A stretch of DNA of 7,589 bases from JAAZGD01 sp964383845. GTDB taxonomy: Bacteria > Bacillota > Clostridia > Peptostreptococcales > Anaerovoracaceae. The translations under genes were made by a program, and so were the position numbers. Positions 4,915 through 7,589 of this stretch are shown piece after piece. Below the pieces are notes generated by a model. It worked only from the letters and a program-made list of their open reading frames with translations, was not told the origin of the DNA and made no database searches. The DNA lies in the NCBI GenBank assembly GCA_964383845.1, contig CAYLIF010000043.1, forward strand, positions 1 through 7,589, read 5' to 3'. Position 1 is the stretch's first letter. Each line of letters opens with the position of its first letter.

Positions 4915-6135
4915 ATGAAAAAGATATTGGTATTAGGAACTGGAGCTCAAGGATCTACAGCTGCAAGAAAGCTAGATCAGGAACCTGGAGTTGGCGAGAT
5001 TATCTGCGCGGATTATGACAAAGAAGCTGTTGATAATCTTGTAAAAGATTTAAAAAAAGCAAAAGGCATTAAAGTAGATGCTAAAGACAAAGCCAGCGTT
5101 GTGGCTGCGGCACAAGGTGTTGATCTTATTGTCAATGCGCTTCCACTAGAGTGGACAAAAAATGTACTTGAAGCAGCATTAGAAGTAAAGGCAGATTATC
5201 AAGATTATGCTGGAACTACGGCGTTACATGAAGATTGGGTAGAGAACTTTAGAATTCAACTTGAAGAATATGGTCCAAAGTTTAAGGCTATTGGCAAAAC
5301 AGCAATTGTAGGTACTGGCGCTGCTCCTGGAGTAATCTGTGTTGCAACAAGACATGCCATGAGATATCTAGATACATGTGATACTATTTACAATATTTGT
5401 TGGGAAGGTGTTAGACCTAAGAGATTCCTTCCTTTCTGGTGGTCCCCAGTTACTGCTCTTCATGATATGTCAGAAGACGCATATGCTGTGAAAAATGGTG
5501 AACTAGTTCGAACCGAAGCTTTTGGCGAGCCTATTACAAGACAATACGATTATATGGAAAATGAAATAACTTTTACCGAGCACTGTCATGATGAGCCAAT
5601 ACAATATTTCTTAAACTCAAAGGAATATTTTAAGGGCGTTAAGAACGTATACTTTAAGTATGCAGGAGACGGAATGGACTTTTCTAAACCCCTTAGAAGA
5701 GCAGGACTATTAAGTCATGAAAAGGAAGATATTAATGGAGTTATGGTATCACCTTTTGACGTGGTTGCTAAGCACTTACCACATCCACCAAAATTCAAAG
5801 AAGAAATACAAGAGATTATTGACGAAGGTCTTTATGAAGATTCTGGTGCAATGGTAGCTGAAGCATATGGTAAAAAAGATGGAAAAGATCTTTTAATAGA
5901 AGTTCATATGGATGCTCCAGGTCTTATTGATTCTTTTGCAAAAGCTGGAATGACTGCAGAAATGTACCTAACTGGACAAGGCGGATACTTGTATTCTAAG
6001 ATGTTAATTAATAATGACTTTGATACAAAAGGCTTGTTTACTTCGGACATGCTAACAATGGATCAAGTAGATCGTTATATGGAATATGCAGGAGAGCTTG
6101 ATATTTACTTTAAGACCACAATTAAAGAACTGTAA
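4915..6135 (+). CDS. Saccharopine dehydrogenase-like NAD(P)-dependent oxidoreductase
   Basis: The protein (406 residues) belongs to the saccharopine dehydrogenase / lysine-oxoglutarate reductase-like superfamily. The N-terminal Rossmann fold starts MKKILVLGTGAQGS, with the dinucleotide loop G-T-G-A-Q-G at 8-13. An acidic end of strand 2 (ADYD, 32-35) suggests NAD rather than NADP. VDLIVNALP (69-77) is the typical second Rossmann motif, and GTGAAPGV (133-140) marks the switch to the C-terminal catalytic domain. The length fits the single-function bacterial class that includes saccharopine and carboxynorspermidine dehydrogenases, but the substrate cannot be set from sequence. No lysine or polyamine gene lies nearby. 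The start at 4915 is chosen because AAGGAGG (4904-4910) sits four bases upstream; an in-frame GTG at 4879 has no ribosome site. It is a single-gene unit with its own promoter and terminator. Confidence 0.85.
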   Translation: MKKILVLGTGAQGSTAARKLDQEPGVGEIICADYDKEAVDNLVKDLKKAKGIKVDAKDKASVVAAAQGVDLIVNALPLEWTKNVLEAALEVKADYQDYAGTTALHEDWVENFRIQLEEYGPKFKAIGKTAIVGTGAAPGVICVATRHAMRYLDTCDTIYNICWEGVRPKRFLPFWWSPVTALHDMSEDAYAVKNGELVRTEAFGEPITRQYDYMENEITFTEHCHDEPIQYFLNSKEYFKGVKNVYFKYAGDGMDFSKPLRRAGLLSHEKEDINGVMVSPFDVVAKHLPHPPKFKEEIQEIIDEGLYEDSGAMVAEAYGKKDGKDLLIEVHMDAPGLIDSFAKAGMTAEMYLTGQGGYLYSKMLINNDFDTKGLFTSDMLTMDQVDRYMEYAGELDIYFKTTIKEL

Positions 6136-6158
6136 GAATACTGATAATATGAAAAAGA

Positions 6159-6191
6159 TGAAGCCGCCTATTCTGGGTGGCTTCACTTTTT
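6159..6191 (+). terminator. Rho-independent terminator after the saccharopine-dehydrogenase-like gene
   Basis: GAAGCCGCC (6160-6168) pairs with GGTGGCTTC (6176-6184) with one G-T wobble; an added T-A pair (6159 with 6185) gives 10 pairs around a seven-base loop. The stem is GC-rich and is followed by TTTTT at 6187-6191. It isolates this gene from the DUF2254 gene. Confidence 0.9.
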
Positions 6192-6212
6192 AAATCGAGA
6201 AGAGGTGAAATT

Positions 6213-7493
6213 ATGGTAAGAAAATGGGCGAAAAAATTAAAAGAAAGTCTGTGGTTAACTCCTGCACTTATTAGTGTTTTTTCATTTGCACTTGCTATTG
6301 GAGTAGGAGCTTTGGATTCAGAGCTTTATATTTCTTTAAGCGACCACCTTCCCTCTGTTCTTTTAACTAGTGTAGAACTTTCAAGAACAATTTTAGGAGT
6401 AATTGCTGGAGCCTTAATTACAATGACAGTTTTCACCTTTAGTACTACCATGGTTGTTTTAACCACTTATTCATCTCAGTTTTCGCCTAGAGTAGTCAAA
6501 AATTTTCTAATGGATGAGAACACGATGAAAACTTTAGGAATATTCATGGGAGGATTCATTTATTCTATAATGACCTTAGCATACATGAGAAATGGAGTAG
6601 GTAACAATACTGTAATTGCTGCCATGATTGGTATTTTTTATGTTTTATTTTGTTTAATACATTTCTTGAAGTATATTAATCATGTAAGTTCCTATATTCA
6701 AATGAATAATTTGATAGACCGGCTTTTAAAAGAGACTATGGAGAAAATAGAAAATTATAAAACATTTCTCAAAGGGGGTAAAATTGAGAGCAATTTAGAA
6801 ATATTCAAAAAGCTTTCCAACAGGACTATCGCAATAAATAAGAATGGGTATATTCAGTATATTGATTATGATAGGCTGATAAAAATATCTCAAGATCAAG
6901 GTGTTTACCCCGTAATAAACAAAATACCAGGCACTTTCATAACAGAAAGCACGCCAGTAATAAGTGTTTATGCCCATGGAGATAAGATAGAAGAAAATGA
7001 CTTTGATGATAAGTTGAGAAGTTGCTTGGACGTTGGGAAAGAACACTCAGAAAACCAAGACTTTATTTTCCCTCTGCAAAAGATTAGCGAGATAGCAGTA
7101 AGGGCAATATCACCTGGAATCAATGATCCCAATACGGCAATTCATTGCCTTCATATAATGGGCGTTCTTTTAGCAGAAGCTGCAAATATTGAAAAAGGAT
7201 ACCTCCATATTACGGAAAATGAAAAACTTATAGCTGCTTTTGAGGTAGTGGATTTTGAACAGGTACTATACCATATTTTCTATCAAATAATACATTATGG
7301 TAAAGAAGATTTATCTGTAATGATTGGTCTAATAAGAGCTCTTAGAATTATCAGAGAGAGCGCCTCCCTAAAGAATAAAGAAACATTAAACAACTTTATT
7401 GAGTATCTTTGGGAAAAAATCAAGCCAGAAGAAAAAGTTGATTTCGAACGGAATTGGTTGGAAAATGAAAAAGAAAAATTAAATCGAGATTAA
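6213..7493 (+). CDS. DUF2254 family membrane protein
   Basis: The 426-residue protein matches the uncharacterised DUF2254 family. Four likely membrane segments lie in the first 160 residues (about 13-34, 57-80, 107-126 and 133-155), followed by a mostly soluble C-terminal half. Family hallmarks are the SSQFSPRVVKNF stretch after the second segment (87-98), LGIFMGGFIYS (108-118) and, in the soluble part, RAISPGINDPNTA (297-309), a form of the conserved R-A-x-S-P-G-x-N-D-P motif. Its function is unknown to me; the layout suggests a membrane-anchored cytoplasmic domain, perhaps in transport or envelope stress. The ATG at 6213 has ribosome site AGAGGTGA five to eight bases upstream. An in-frame GTG at 6177 lies inside the preceding terminator stem and is not a start. 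No clear promoter is visible in the short gap after the terminator, and no terminator follows within the remaining 96 bases. Confidence 0.85.
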   Translation: MVRKWAKKLKESLWLTPALISVFSFALAIGVGALDSELYISLSDHLPSVLLTSVELSRTILGVIAGALITMTVFTFSTTMVVLTTYSSQFSPRVVKNFLMDENTMKTLGIFMGGFIYSIMTLAYMRNGVGNNTVIAAMIGIFYVLFCLIHFLKYINHVSSYIQMNNLIDRLLKETMEKIENYKTFLKGGKIESNLEIFKKLSNRTIAINKNGYIQYIDYDRLIKISQDQGVYPVINKIPGTFITESTPVISVYAHGDKIEENDFDDKLRSCLDVGKEHSENQDFIFPLQKISEIAVRAISPGINDPNTAIHCLHIMGVLLAEAANIEKGYLHITENEKLIAAFEVVDFEQVLYHIFYQIIHYGKEDLSVMIGLIRALRIIRESASLKNKETLNNFIEYLWEKIKPEEKVDFERNWLENEKEKLNRD

Positions 7494-7589
7494 CTAAGAC
7501 AAATTGACTTAAATTTCTATAAATAACAGCCAAAGAATAAATGACTCATTGTAAAATCAAATTGAACTAATAAAAAATCCATAGTGACC

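Noticed and set aside
6177..6212. GTG start for the DUF2254 protein
   Set aside because: The GTG lies within the 3' arm of the preceding terminator hairpin; the ATG at 6213 has a good ribosome site.
7494..7589. Promoter in the final 96 bases (TTGACT near 7504 with TATAAA)
   Set aside because: The two hexamers are only about eight bases apart, too close for a sigma-A promoter; no gene start follows in the window.

Overview
The window reads as chromosomal DNA from a low-GC, strictly anaerobic Firmicute of the class Clostridia. The evidence is AT-rich coding with purine-rich Shine-Dalgarno sites, sigma-A type promoters, and a perR-rubredoxin-rubrerythrin gene set typical of anaerobes that remove peroxide without haem catalase. 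All genes that can be supported lie on the + strand. No transposase, tRNA, rRNA, CRISPR array or phage gene is visible.

Layout. (1) 1-2445: the C-terminal part of a SelO-type protein AMPylase, cut by the window edge; a NimA/pyridoxamine-phosphate-oxidase-like flavoprotein; and a membrane-anchored MsrA-MsrB fusion. (2) 2448-3731: a sigma-A promoter overlapped by two PerR-box-like sites, then perR, a 52-residue rubredoxin gene that is easy to miss, and rubrerythrin, closed by an elaborate terminator hairpin. (3) 3784-4623: an extended -10 promoter, a small unrecognised protein that may be a relative of the CC/Se-motif family, and a GNAT acetyltransferase with a C-terminal cysteine cluster. (4) 4624-4914: a 291-base gap with an extended -10 promoter, 11-bp tandem repeats just upstream of it and a leader of about 145 nt. 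(5) 4915-6191: a saccharopine-dehydrogenase-like oxidoreductase with a clean terminator. (6) 6213-7493: a DUF2254 membrane protein; the last 96 bases hold no gene.

How it fits together: regions 1 and 2 look like an oxidative-damage neighbourhood. Rubrerythrin reduces hydrogen peroxide with electrons that rubredoxin can supply, MsrAB repairs oxidised methionine, SelO is linked in the literature to redox stress, and PerR is the expected sensor. The direct regulatory evidence is the pair of PerR boxes in front of perR itself. The link to the upstream genes is inferred from proximity and from the absence of a visible terminator between msrAB and perR.

No clearly new multi-gene system is evident. 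The most useful leads are the tandem PerR boxes, a second strong translation start inside msrAB that could give a cytosolic form, the small protein at 3824, the three-tier terminator after rubrerythrin, and the repeat-bearing promoter region upstream of the saccharopine-dehydrogenase-like gene.
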